Translations under genes and position numbers: made by a program | Part shown: positions 8,313 through 16,610 of the stretch, in pieces | Layout: every line of letters starts with the position of its first letter | How positions within the stretch are numbered: the first letter of the stretch is position 1 | The notes under the pieces: generated by a model | Told to the model about the DNA's origin: nothing | What the model saw: the letters and a program-made list of their open reading frames with translations, nothing else | Database searches by the model: none | Source of the DNA: Vibrio cincinnatiensis DSM 19608 | Lineage (GTDB): Bacteria > Pseudomonadota > Gammaproteobacteria > Enterobacterales > Vibrionaceae | DNA: 64,000 bases | Assembly (NCBI RefSeq): GCF_900167345.1 | Contig: NZ_FUXB01000017.1 | Coordinates: 1 to 64,000, forward strand | Reading direction: 5' to 3'

Positions 8313-9077
8313 ATGTCGATAAATACGCATCTTGATACAGAGCTAGGCTTTGTTTCTTTAGTCGGGGCCGGGCCAGGCGATCCTGATTTATTGACCGTGA
8401 AAGGAATGCGAGTCATTCAGGCAGCGCAAGTGGTGATTTATGATCGCCTCGTTTCGGCGGAAATCCTTGCGCTAGCGAGCGCGAGCGCGGAAAAAATCTA
8501 CGTAGGCAAGCAGGTCGATTTTCATTGTGTGCCTCAAGATCAAATCAATCAGCTTCTTATCGATCATGCTATAGCCGGAAAACGTGTCGTGCGTTTAAAA
8601 GGGGGAGATGCTTTTATCTTTGGACGAGGAGGGGAAGAGTTGGAAGCCCTTGCCAAACACGGTATTCGCTATGAAGTTGTACCGGGCATTACCGCAGCGC
8701 TCGGAGCGAGTGCCTATGCTGGTATTCCGCTGACCCACCGAGACTATGCGCAAAGTGTACAGTTTATTACTGGGCATTTGCAGAAAGACGGCACACCTCT
8801 GAACTGGTCCTGTTTAGCCAATCATAATCAAACACTCGTGTTTTATATGGGGTTAAAGCAAAGTGGTTATATCCGTGAACAATTACTTAAAGCAGGGTTA
8901 AGTGAAGAGACGCCTTGTGCCATTATTGAGCAGGGCACTACACCTAATCAGCGAGTGTGGCGTGGACCGGTGGCTCAATTAGCGTCCTTAGCAAAGCAAG
9001 CTCAAAGCCCAGCATTGATTGTGGTTGGGCAGGTGACGCAACTCCATGAGACACTGCAATGGTTTGCCAAGTCATAG
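8313..9077 (+). CDS. cobA: Uroporphyrinogen-III C-methyltransferase (SUMT)
   Basis: The 254-residue enzyme transfers two methyl groups from SAM to uroporphyrinogen III, giving precorrin-2, the precursor of siroheme. Motifs: [18 protein letters not shown] at the N-terminus (the GAGPGD SAM loop), [25 protein letters not shown], and [20 protein letters not shown]. It lacks the N-terminal oxidase/ferrochelatase domain of CysG, so the last siroheme steps must be encoded elsewhere. Its place as last gene of nirBDC-cobA supplies the cofactor that NirB needs. Also called sumT or nirE in other clusters. Confidence 0.93.
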   Translation: MSINTHLDTELGFVSLVGAGPGDPDLLTVKGMRVIQAAQVVIYDRLVSAEILALASASAEKIYVGKQVDFHCVPQDQINQLLIDHAIAGKRVVRLKGGDAFIFGRGGEELEALAKHGIRYEVVPGITAALGASAYAGIPLTHRDYAQSVQFITGHLQKDGTPLNWSCLANHNQTLVFYMGLKQSGYIREQLLKAGLSEETPCAIIEQGTTPNQRVWRGPVAQLASLAKQAQSPALIVVGQVTQLHETLQWFAKS

Positions 9078-9177
9078 TTTGTCTGAGAAAGAGTGTGTTA
9101 CAGTATCTCTCACCTTGCTCCCTTTGGCGATAAGCTGAAGGCTTGAGTGTAATCTCAATGACAAAGAAGAGAGACGG

Positions 9178-9651
9178 ATGGAAAAGATCGCCATATTGGT
9201 CGATGTGCAAAATGTCTATTACACCTGCCGTGAACGTTATGGTCGGCACTTTAATTACAATCAATTTTGGCAAACGGTGACCCCAACGCGAGATGTCGTG
9301 AAGGCCAATGCCTATGCGATTGCCACCCAAGATCCTCGTCAACGACAGTTTCACCATATTCTGCGTGGAATTGGGTTTGAAGTGGTATTAAAACCCTTCA
9401 TTCAACGTGGAGATGGTAGCGCCAAAGGGGATTGGGATGTTGGCATTGCGTTGGATGCTTATGAGTTGGCTTCGCAAGTGGATACGTTGATTTTAGTTTC
9501 CGGTGATGGTGACTTTGAGTTGTTGGTTGAACGCATTCAACGTCGTTTTGGCACTCGTGTTATTGTATATGGGGTACCGGGGTTAACCGCGAAAAACTTA
9601 ATTGAGGTGGCAGACGAGTATCAAGCAATTGAGCTTCCTCTATTACTCTAG
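9178..9651 (+). CDS. NYN-domain (LabA/DUF88) putative ribonuclease
   Basis: The 157-residue product is a single NYN domain, a PIN-like nuclease fold. Acidic motifs are at the expected places: ILVDVQNVYYT near residue 5 (first Asp), GDWDVGIALDAY near residue 85, and LILVSGDGDFELLVERIQRR near residue 105. These acidic groups would hold the catalytic metal. The family includes LabA-like proteins of unknown role, and RNA cleavage is presumed. It is preceded by GAGACGG and stands alone between cobA and a convergent gene. The cobA gap is about 100 bases, so co-transcription is possible but not shown. Confidence 0.85.
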   Translation: MEKIAILVDVQNVYYTCRERYGRHFNYNQFWQTVTPTRDVVKANAYAIATQDPRQRQFHHILRGIGFEVVLKPFIQRGDGSAKGDWDVGIALDAYELASQVDTLILVSGDGDFELLVERIQRRFGTRVIVYGVPGLTAKNLIEVADEYQAIELPLLL

Positions 9652-9720
9652 TCATTCCCTTTTGCGTCCGTTGATGCCGTGATCACCCAAATGCCATGAT
9701 GAAGCCAGCGATACTCGTTT

Positions 9721-9741
9721 CCCCACCTTAGGTCGGTGGGG
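9721..9741. terminator. Possible shared terminator between convergent genes
   Basis: CCCCACC and GGTGGGG form a stem with a seven-base loop between the NYN gene and the convergent DUF2986 gene. The T-run is poor on both strands, so termination is uncertain. Confidence 0.4.
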
Positions 9742-9756
9742 AGCCATTTGGCTGCC

Positions 9757-9939
9757 TTATGAGTGCTCCAAATCGGTAGCGGAAGTGTCTTGGTCCACTA
9801 TTTCGTCGGATACTCGCGTTTCTGTTTTTTCTCGTTCAGCCTTGGAAATATAACGAGGTTTGCTACTTTTATGTAGCTTAGCATTTTGCTTCTTCTGTTT
9901 GGATTTTAAAATTTGATTGATTCGTTTCTTACGGTTCAT
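9757..9939 (-). CDS. Small basic protein, DUF2986-type
   Basis: The 60-residue, strongly Lys/Arg-rich product starts MNRKKRINQILKSKQKKQNA, followed by a KPRYISKAEREK segment, which I recognise as the DUF2986 family common in Vibrio and Shewanella. The last third is acidic. Its role is unknown; the basic N-terminus suggests nucleic-acid or ribosome contact, which is only a guess. It diverges from the ygbA-type gene and converges on the NYN gene. Confidence 0.75.
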   Translation of the reverse strand: MNRKKRINQILKSKQKKQNAKLHKSSKPRYISKAEREKTETRVSDEIVDQDTSATDLEHS

Positions 9940-10020
9940 CTTAGTGACTAGCAGGTTAAGTTGCGGGCGGTGAGCTTACGGGTTTTTATGGCTGAACTCA
10001 ATGCATCAGTAGGTGATAGG

Positions 10021-10410
10021 ATGGAAAAAATACTCAGTGGTAAGCTCTTCACGGAATTTAAAACCGTACAAGGAATGGTGCGCCTATATTGCCGTCAGCA
10101 GCATGGCACATTAATAGGCACTTGTGCGGAGTGTCAGTCTCTGATTGAATACGCGCAAATGCGCCTAGACCGCTGCCCTTATGGGCAAAACAAACCCACC
10201 TGTAACCAATGTCCAATCCACTGTTACAAGCCAGAACCCAAAGAATACATGCGCCTTGTAATGCGTTACGCTGGGCCAAGAATGCTACTCCATCATCCCA
10301 TTCTGGCCATTCGTCATTTATTGAATGAGCGACGACCATTGCCTGAATTACCCTCAAGTAATCAGTCTCACCGCCAGCAGCGATTGAAAGCGAATAAGAA
10401 AAAAGGGTAA
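10021..10410 (+). CDS. YgbA-family (nitrous-oxide-stimulated promoter) protein
   Basis: The product, 129 residues from the chosen start, has the YgbA cysteine pattern: GTCAECQSLIEYAQMRLDRC, then CNQCPIHCYKPEPKEYMRLV and RYAGPRMLLHHPILAIRHLL. Eight cysteines in Cys-x2-Cys-like arrays suggest a metal or Fe-S site. In E. coli the family is controlled by the nitric-oxide sensor NsrR and linked to recovery from nitrosative stress. ATG at 10021 is preferred because AGGTGA sits five bases before it; upstream in-frame TTG (9961) and ATG (9988) are alternatives. Its presence close to nirBDC fits the handling of nitrite-derived NO. No convincing NsrR operator was seen. Confidence 0.82.
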   Translation: MEKILSGKLFTEFKTVQGMVRLYCRQQHGTLIGTCAECQSLIEYAQMRLDRCPYGQNKPTCNQCPIHCYKPEPKEYMRLVMRYAGPRMLLHHPILAIRHLLNERRPLPELPSSNQSHRQQRLKANKKKG

Positions 10411-10424
10411 CGAGCGTTACCCTT
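10403..10424. terminator. Bidirectional terminator between ygbA-type gene and MFS gene
   Basis: AAGGGTAACG-AG-CGTTACCCTT is a perfect inverted repeat with A-rich sequence on its left and TTATAA on its right. It lies between the ends of two convergent genes. Confidence 0.75.
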
Positions 10425-10432
10425 ATAAAGCG

Positions 10433-11587
10433 TTATTCTCCGGCCACCCATTGGCGTTTGGTTTTTAGGCTATCGGCGAGCATATACAAACACGTTGCCA
10501 GTAAGGTGACGAATAAATAGCCCAGTAAGCTTTGATTAGTTTGAATAAACCAATCAGCCAGTACCGGTCCTAATACCGAACCAATACTATAGCTAAATAG
10601 CATCACTTGAGTGGCAGACACAATGTAATGAGCATCAAGTTTGTCACAGCCTAAGTTAATCGCAATCGGATACAGGGCAAAGGTCGCCATGCCAAGCATA
10701 AACAAGCTAACGGCGAGCGTGCCCATTTGGCTATCTAATAATGGCAGCACCGCTGACGTTGCGCCTAACAAACAAAATAGAGCCATGAGTAGCGTTCGCC
10801 CTAGATGTTTTGATAACCAAGGAACCAGAGGCTGCACAGCCATTGCACCAAGAATGACTAAAGCCATCAAGGTTCCAACTTCAGTGTGACTAATTCCACG
10901 TTCAGCGAGTTCAACCGGCATTAGCCCATAAATGGCACCTAAGACTAAACCTGAAACTAAACAGCCAATCACAGCGGCATGGCTGAGTTTGGTCATTTGT
11001 TTCCAAGAAAGGCTTTGCCCTGCTTCCGTGGAAGGTTGCTCCGATTTTCCATAAATCAACACCACAGTGGCGAGCATAAGTAGCGAACAAATCGCCATAA
11101 AGGGAACCCAACCCGCGACACCGAGAAAACCAATGCCTAGCTGGCCAATGGCTGTTCCGCCATAAAGCGATGCCATATAAATACCCAGTCGTTTTGCTCG
11201 GCCAGACTCGTCACCATGTAATAACCAAGATTCAACCACCACAAATACACCAGCGACGGCAATGCCAGCAATAAAGCGAGCCGTTAACCACATGGCACTG
11301 TGGTGATTAAGTGGCAAAATTACGATAGAAGCAAGCAACAGCAACAAGCAGCCAATAAAGGCATTACGATGCCCAAAACGATTAACCAGTGGTTCCATAA
11401 ATAGAGCACCGAGTAATAAGCCGGCATAAAAAACACTGGCTAACCAACTGGCAAGTGAGGTTTCTAACCCATAGTGGGAAAGCATCAAGGGAATCACGCT
11501 CATCAAATACCCAGAAGCGACCGCATATAGGGTTAATGCAATAACCGGTACGGAAATACGATGAACGGAAGTTGGATGCATGTTCAT
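10433..11587 (-). CDS. MFS permease, YcaD-like
   Basis: The 384-residue inner-membrane protein has about twelve membrane segments and the MFS pattern. The motif between helices 2 and 3 is PLVNRFGHRNAFIGC, and the YcaD-like signature WLTARFIAGIAVAGVFVVVE is followed by SWLLHGDESGRAKRLGIYMASLYGG. YcaD-type proteins are proton-driven exporters or importers of unknown substrate. The start at 11587 was chosen over a longer frame because GAGG lies eight bases before it and the extra 38 residues are polar and do not resemble the family. Monocistronic, convergent with the ygbA-type gene. Confidence 0.85.
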   Translation of the reverse strand: MNMHPTSVHRISVPVIALTLYAVASGYLMSVIPLMLSHYGLETSLASWLASVFYAGLLLGALFMEPLVNRFGHRNAFIGCLLLLLASIVILPLNHHSAMWLTARFIAGIAVAGVFVVVESWLLHGDESGRAKRLGIYMASLYGGTAIGQLGIGFLGVAGWVPFMAICSLLMLATVVLIYGKSEQPSTEAGQSLSWKQMTKLSHAAVIGCLVSGLVLGAIYGLMPVELAERGISHTEVGTLMALVILGAMAVQPLVPWLSKHLGRTLLMALFCLLGATSAVLPLLDSQMGTLAVSLFMLGMATFALYPIAINLGCDKLDAHYIVSATQVMLFSYSIGSVLGPVLADWFIQTNQSLLGYLFVTLLATCLYMLADSLKTKRQWVAGE

Positions 11588-12010
11588 AGTGTTCGCCTCG
11601 CAGAAAAGGGGGAGAGTGGAGAATTTGCGGCGAATATGGGTCTTTAAAATAGAAAGGTAAAATGAAAAATAATGCTCTTGACGATAAAATTTATTTATCA
11701 ATCGTCAAGCTTGCATAAATAGTAATAAAGTTGGCATAACTTGGCAAGGATGGGGAGATTTAGTTTCTATTTTGGATGATTGATATTTCAGTGAAAATAA
11801 GGTTAATTATTGATTTGCTTTATAATTTTTGGTTTTTATCATTTGTTTTATTGATTTTTATGCGCAGTTTGAATGCGATGCTGGAAATTCTGTTGTTAAT
11901 TTAGTGTTTTGTTAGGAAGTGTGAAAATGGATGGGGGAACGTTTCCCAAAGAAAAAAGTAAAAGCCGGATAAAGGTATCAAGCTTTTACACTCACAGGTT
12001 TGCGGTTCTT
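11588..12010. other. AT-rich intergenic region
   Basis: It separates the MFS start from the end of the TRAP/gentisate operon. No gene, tRNA or clear terminator was recognised. It must hold the promoter of the MFS gene at its left end. Confidence 0.5.
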
Positions 12011-13279
12011 CTACATTAGGCTGGGTAACCAGAGTGAAAGTGCTGGGAAGAAAGCAATAAGCATCATGCATACCATCATTGCCAATAAGAATGGAATAAC
12101 GGCTCTAAATAGTGCTCCCATATTCATTTGAGTTGCTGCCATTGCGATGTATAGCCCAGGACCTACTGGTGGTGTCACTAGACCTATCAATGTGGCTAAG
12201 CTAATGATGACACCGAAATGGATCGGATCGATTCCATAGGTGATGGCCGCAGGCAGGATAATGGGAACGATGACAATCATAACGCTGATGCTTTCTAAAA
12301 ACATCCCAAGTAAGATAACCAACAGATAAACCAGAATTAGAAATACGATTTTTGAATCGGTTAACGAGACAATAAATGCCACCATTTGTTCTGGAATGCC
12401 ATCGAATGTTAGCGTCCAACCTAATAATGATGCGGCAGCGATTAATCCTGTAATCATGGCCGTATTTTGTGCTACAGCACCAAACATCGCGGGTAAGTCG
12501 GTCCATGAGAGGGTGCGATAAACACAAGTGCTGATCAAGAAGGATAAAATAGCGGCAATGGCACCTGCCTCTGTAGGGGTCATGACTCCGGTGACAATAA
12601 AAATGATGACTGATACGGGAATCAGCCCTGGTAATATTCCTGCAATGAGGTCAACACGAATATTCTTATGTTTCATGTGCTCTCCAGCAGGCAACCCCTT
12701 AATCCAACCCGTGAGGATAATGACCAGTGCAAAGCTGAGAATGATCAACATGCCGGGCAAGATACCTGCAATAAATAACGCAGAAATCGGTTGGTATGCC
12801 ACTACACCATAAATGATCATTAACATTGAGGGTGGAATAATTGGGCCAAGTAAGCCTCCCGCAATGGTCACTGCCGCAGAAAATGGTTTGCTGTAACCCT
12901 TTTCTGTCATGGTCGGAATCATCAGCTGACTCATCACAGAAATTTGAGCGGTGGCTGAACCAAGAATAGATGCGGCCATCGCATTGGTTAATAAATTGAC
13001 ATAGGCTAACCCTCCTTTGAATCCGCCGACAAAAATATCTGCGGTTGCCATCAGTTTTTTTGTTAACCCACCTTTATTCATGAGTTCACCCACTAGCATA
13101 AAGAGAGGAATAGCGAGTAATCCACTTTGATTTAATGAGCCGAACATTTGAATCGTGGTTGAACTCATTAAGATGGTGTAGTCGAGCTGATACATTAGTG
13201 TGAGTGCAGCAAGCAAAAGAGCAAGAAAAATAGGCATGCCAAGTAGCAGGGCACTAAAAAATAGAATGAGTGTTAGCAT
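12011..13279 (-). CDS. TRAP transporter large permease (DctM family)
   Basis: The 422-residue protein has about twelve membrane segments. Typical DctM stretches are near the N-terminus (LLGMPIFLALLLAALTLMYQ), then IPLFMLVGELMNKGGL, GGLLGPIIPPSMLMIIYGV (proline-rich P-P motif), LGMFLESISVMIVIVPIILP, and LVTPPVGPGLYIA. It moves the substrate delivered by the binding protein across the inner membrane, driven by Na+. It is the last gene of the 3-hydroxybenzoate operon, and its start overlaps the small subunit by seven bases. The operon context suggests an aromatic acid as cargo. Confidence 0.92.
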   Translation of the reverse strand: MLTLILFFSALLLGMPIFLALLLAALTLMYQLDYTILMSSTTIQMFGSLNQSGLLAIPLFMLVGELMNKGGLTKKLMATADIFVGGFKGGLAYVNLLTNAMAASILGSATAQISVMSQLMIPTMTEKGYSKPFSAAVTIAGGLLGPIIPPSMLMIIYGVVAYQPISALFIAGILPGMLIILSFALVIILTGWIKGLPAGEHMKHKNIRVDLIAGILPGLIPVSVIIFIVTGVMTPTEAGAIAAILSFLISTCVYRTLSWTDLPAMFGAVAQNTAMITGLIAAASLLGWTLTFDGIPEQMVAFIVSLTDSKIVFLILVYLLVILLGMFLESISVMIVIVPIILPAAITYGIDPIHFGVIISLATLIGLVTPPVGPGLYIAMAATQMNMGALFRAVIPFLLAMMVCMMLIAFFPALSLWLPSLM

Positions 13280-13788
13280 GACTCTTCCTCGTTTTGTCCA
13301 GATTCATGTTGAGGTTTTAGTGAGGTGAGCATTTTTACCATGAGATGAATAGCCATTAGGTAAAAGCCGATCACTATCGTTAGGTAGTTATACCATTTGA
13401 GAATTCCAGTGGTTGGTGAGGTATCGAATTGATTTTCTGGCCTAAAGACCCACTCTGTTGCATGGAAAGCAATCAACAGAACGGTCAGTAAGCTGGTTAA
13501 TGTAATAACCCATGTTAACCGTCGACGTGCAGAGGGGTTTATGTTGGCTAAAATCATGTCGACTCGAACAAGTTTGTCGAGGTAAGTGAGGTAACTTACT
13601 CCTAAAAAAGTTGCGCTAATTAATATCTGAACGGCCACTTCTTCTACCCAAAAAATAGGGCTAGAAAAGAAGTAACGCATAATGACTTGAGCACTTAAAA
13701 TAAGGGTCAGTGCTATGAAGGCGAAAATCAGCAGACTGTACTCAAGACGAGCTAACATTCGGTCACATCGATGGATAAAAGTAAGCAT
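13273..13788 (-). CDS. TRAP transporter small permease (DctQ family)
   Basis: The 171-residue protein has four hydrophobic segments and the DctQ pattern, including MRYFFSSPIFWVEEVAVQIL and LVRVDMILANINPSARRRL. It forms the membrane complex with the DctM-type subunit. Start at 13788 is preferred because CAAGGAG stands a few bases upstream; a frame seven codons longer exists but has no ribosome site. Confidence 0.88.
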   Translation of the reverse strand: MLTFIHRCDRMLARLEYSLLIFAFIALTLILSAQVIMRYFFSSPIFWVEEVAVQILISATFLGVSYLTYLDKLVRVDMILANINPSARRRLTWVITLTSLLTVLLIAFHATEWVFRPENQFDTSPTTGILKWYNYLTIVIGFYLMAIHLMVKMLTSLKPQHESGQNEEESC

Positions 13789-13823
13789 ACTATCTCCTTG
13801 TATACTCATGTTGTTTTGTAATC

Positions 13824-14789
13824 TTATGGTTTCGTTACACGCTGGTAAAACGCCAGCATCAACGGGTGTCGTTCAGCAAATTCTTTGGCGATGGGCTGAG
13901 CTGTTTTTTGTAATTCTTGATGATTAAGTTGCGAAATGGTGATCCCCGCCGCTTTTAACTTCTCTACGTTTTCTTTCTCTTGCTGAGCTTGATGGTTGGC
14001 TCCCCACGCCTCTGCTTCGTCATAAGCGGCTCGGATCATATTTTGTTGTGAAAGAGATAAGCTTTCCCACCAAACTTGCGAAGCGACGACGACTCCGGGA
14101 AAGGTCATGTGATTGGTTAACGTGAGATAGGGCGCTTGTTGATACATTTTTAACCCCACCACGATATCGAGATCGGCATCCACGCCATTGAGGAGGTTTG
14201 TGGTAAGAGCAGGCATTACATCACTTACACTTAGAGCGGTGGGGGCGGCTTTGAGCGCTCGCCACCACAGATTGAACAGTGGATTAGGAAAAGAGCGGAT
14301 TTTCTGATCTTTTAGATGCGTAATATCATTGACTGGCGCGGTGGTAATGAGATGCCGCATTCCTGCGAATGTGTAACCTAAACCAATGAGTTTATGTTTT
14401 TCTAATTCATCCAATATATGTTTGGCTTCTTGCGTACGGCTCATTGCCGCCGCCTGCTCAATGTTGTCAAACAGATAGGGAAGAAACCAAGCGTTCATTG
14501 AAGGAGAGCGATTAGAGAGGCTTCCCGCGGTAATCACCCCCAGTTGTATAGCTCCTGACTGCAATAAATCCACCATCTGATCATCCCCTCCCAGTTTAGA
14601 TAAGGGGTAAATTTGGATTGAAAACGCATGTTCACTGGCTGTGCGTAGGTTGTTATCAAAGCGCTGGGCAACTTTGTGCCAAATGTGGCTGGGTGGTGTA
14701 ACGTGCCCAAGTTTGAGCTCGGTGGCTAAAGCAACGGGCAGTGTCGTTATATACGCTGCCATCAGTAATAGAAAACGGATCAGTTTCAT
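13824..14789 (-). CDS. TRAP transporter substrate-binding protein (DctP family)
   Basis: The 321-residue periplasmic protein has a signal peptide (MKLIRFLLLMAAYITTLPVA, cleavage probably after VALA) and the DctP fold: LKLGHVTPPSHIWHKVAQRF, then IQIYPLSKLGGDDQMVDLLQ, MNAWFLPYLF, and the helix/strand core KIRSFPNPLFNLWWRALKAA. The Arg in KIRSFPN is at the site that usually binds a substrate carboxylate, so an organic acid is likely. Given its operon partners, 3-hydroxybenzoate or a related aromatic acid is the best guess. GGAGG before the ATG fixes the start. Confidence 0.9.
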   Translation of the reverse strand: MKLIRFLLLMAAYITTLPVALATELKLGHVTPPSHIWHKVAQRFDNNLRTASEHAFSIQIYPLSKLGGDDQMVDLLQSGAIQLGVITAGSLSNRSPSMNAWFLPYLFDNIEQAAAMSRTQEAKHILDELEKHKLIGLGYTFAGMRHLITTAPVNDITHLKDQKIRSFPNPLFNLWWRALKAAPTALSVSDVMPALTTNLLNGVDADLDIVVGLKMYQQAPYLTLTNHMTFPGVVVASQVWWESLSLSQQNMIRAAYDEAEAWGANHQAQQEKENVEKLKAAGITISQLNHQELQKTAQPIAKEFAERHPLMLAFYQRVTKP

Positions 14790-14849
14790 AGTGGCCTCCA
14801 TAATAAGCTCAGTCTGTCGGCTGAGCTTTTCTGAATGTGGTGAGTGTAT

Positions 14850-15548
14850 TTATTGAATCGTGAGGGAAATATCACCCACACTTTCTATATAGCCATTCAA
14901 CACATCCCCTCTGACAACGGGACCGACACCTTCGGGCGTTCCGGTATAAATAAGATCCCCAGGTTGTAAATGGTAGAATTTCGATAAATGCGCGATGATT
15001 TCTCTGACATTCCAAATAAGGAGAGAAAGATCGGAAGATTGGGTGGTTTTACCGTTCACGGTTAGCTCAATCTTTCCGCTATTGATCACCCCGGTTTTTC
15101 TTTTCGGAACAATAGGGCTTAAGATAGACGACTCTTCAAAGTTTTTACCTAGATCCCAAGGGCGTCCGCTCTCTCTTGCTTTAAGCTGTAAGTCTCGACG
15201 CGTCATATCGAGACCACAGGCATAGCCATAGATCAACGATTCGGCTTGCTCTTCACTGACTTCAAACCCAGCTTGACCTATTGCTACCACCAACTCCATT
15301 TCATGGTGATAGTTGGTCGTTTGTGGTGGATAAGCAATAGCAGCGCCACTCGGTACATAGCTACGAGCTTCTTTTAAAAAATAAAACGGTTCTTGAGTCT
15401 TTTTATCCACCGTCACGCCCATTTCCGATGCATGGGCAAGATAGTTGCGCCCAACACAAAAAATGCGATTAATCGGGAAGGTTTGTGTACTGCCTGCAAT
15501 TTCTGCCAATACGGGAGGGCGAATAGGGAAAATCGGGTTGTGAGACAT
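14850..15548 (-). CDS. Fumarylpyruvate hydrolase (FAH family)
   Basis: The 232-residue enzyme splits fumarylpyruvate into fumarate and pyruvate, the last step of the gentisate route. FAH-family features: FCVGRNYLAHASEMG near the N-terminus, PFYFLKEARSYVPSG, NYHHEMELVVAIGQAG (metal-binding Glu residues in HHEMELVV), YACGLDMTRRDLQLKARESG, PWDLGKNFEESSILSPIVPK and the C-terminal GDLIYTGTPEGVGPV. It is shorter than fumarylacetoacetases, as usual for fumarylpyruvate hydrolases (nagK/mhbH type). The second ATG fits the AAGGAG spacing best. Seven bases separate it from the dioxygenase gene. Confidence 0.9.
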   Translation of the reverse strand: MSHNPIFPIRPPVLAEIAGSTQTFPINRIFCVGRNYLAHASEMGVTVDKKTQEPFYFLKEARSYVPSGAAIAYPPQTTNYHHEMELVVAIGQAGFEVSEEQAESLIYGYACGLDMTRRDLQLKARESGRPWDLGKNFEESSILSPIVPKRKTGVINSGKIELTVNGKTTQSSDLSLLIWNVREIIAHLSKFYHLQPGDLIYTGTPEGVGPVVRGDVLNGYIESVGDISLTIQ

Positions 15549-15558
15549 CATAAGCTCC

Positions 15559-16590
15559 TTAATAAATACCTAAATAGGTGTGTAATGGCTCTTCATCTGC
15601 AGTAATGAAGAAAGCGGGTTGAAGGGGATCTTGATTTGTTAATGTGATATCGCTATAGCCTGGGGTACTAAAGGTATCTTTTTCCTGCCATGGTTGAGAT
15701 TCAAGAGTGTCGACGCGTAATTGGCCATGCCCTTCTACTACATGGAAAACGCAAGCCGTTGTTCTTTTGGGTAAAGTAACCGACTCACCTGGGAGTAGCA
15801 TGATGGCGCCAAATCCAATACTTGGAAATAAGCTCTGCCCATTTTCGGGGTTCACATAGTTGATGCGAATTAAAGTGTCAGACAGATGTTCGGCCATGGC
15901 TAATAAACATTGGCGCGTTTTCTGCCATGGATAACGAAGCATGGGGGCTTTTTGTTGAGTTCGCTCAAAATTGATGTTGGGGACAATTCCGCAAGCACTG
16001 TATTCTGAAAACGATTTATCTTTTGACATTGTGTGGTTCTGAGGTTGTCCTTCAATCGCCCAAGAACCTTCTAATTGGTAGATTAATGGCAGATCTAATA
16101 CATCCAACCAAACAATTGGCCCTTCTCCTTTATGGTGGTGTTCGTGCCAAAGCCCTGATGGTGTCAGAATTAAATCACCACGTTCCATTCGGCAAGGTTC
16201 ACCGTTGACAGTAGTATAAGCCCCTTCACCCTCGATAATGATACGAACCGCATTGGGGGTGTGGCGATGATTTGGGGCCGTTTCATTCGGTAAAATCAGC
16301 TGTAAGCCTAAGTAGATACCGGGAGTCGCTTGCATGTTCTCTAACCCGTGCCCTGGATTGGCGAGTACCAACACTCGACGTTCCGCCTTTTCCATTGGTG
16401 TGAGATCGCCTGCTTGTAACAGCAACGGGCGTACATCTTCATAGTGCCAAGTGAGTGTTTGGGTCTTTCGGGTTGGTACGTTATAAGGCAGTACAGCACG
16501 CATACTTGGCCAAAGTGGAACAAGATTAAGCTGCGTGAGAGCGTCACGATAATCTTGTGGGAGTTCTTCTAGTGTTCCTAATTGTGTCAT
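15559..16590 (-). CDS. Gentisate 1,2-dioxygenase
   Basis: The 343-residue bicupin Fe(II) enzyme opens the gentisate ring to maleylpyruvate. The N-terminal cupin holds the iron ligands within HRHTPNAVRIIIEGEGAYTT and LTPSGLWHEHHHKGEGPIVW, followed by LDVLDLPL. The second cupin, around FHVVEGHGQLRVDTLE, lacks the metal ligands, as in relatives. The length is normal for the family. It lies between the hydroxylase and hydrolase genes of the same pathway. Confidence 0.94.
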   Translation of the reverse strand: MTQLGTLEELPQDYRDALTQLNLVPLWPSMRAVLPYNVPTRKTQTLTWHYEDVRPLLLQAGDLTPMEKAERRVLVLANPGHGLENMQATPGIYLGLQLILPNETAPNHRHTPNAVRIIIEGEGAYTTVNGEPCRMERGDLILTPSGLWHEHHHKGEGPIVWLDVLDLPLIYQLEGSWAIEGQPQNHTMSKDKSFSEYSACGIVPNINFERTQQKAPMLRYPWQKTRQCLLAMAEHLSDTLIRINYVNPENGQSLFPSIGFGAIMLLPGESVTLPKRTTACVFHVVEGHGQLRVDTLESQPWQEKDTFSTPGYSDITLTNQDPLQPAFFITADEEPLHTYLGIY

Positions 16591-16610
16591 ATCTCTTCCC
16601 TCATCCTGAG

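Noticed and set aside
8944..9357. Minus-strand frame of 137 residues over the cobA end and NYN start
   Set aside because: Overlaps two well-supported genes and has no recognisable domain.
9940..10020. NsrR operator before the YgbA-type gene
   Set aside because: No sequence close enough to the NsrR inverted repeat (AAGATGCnTTT-type) was found.
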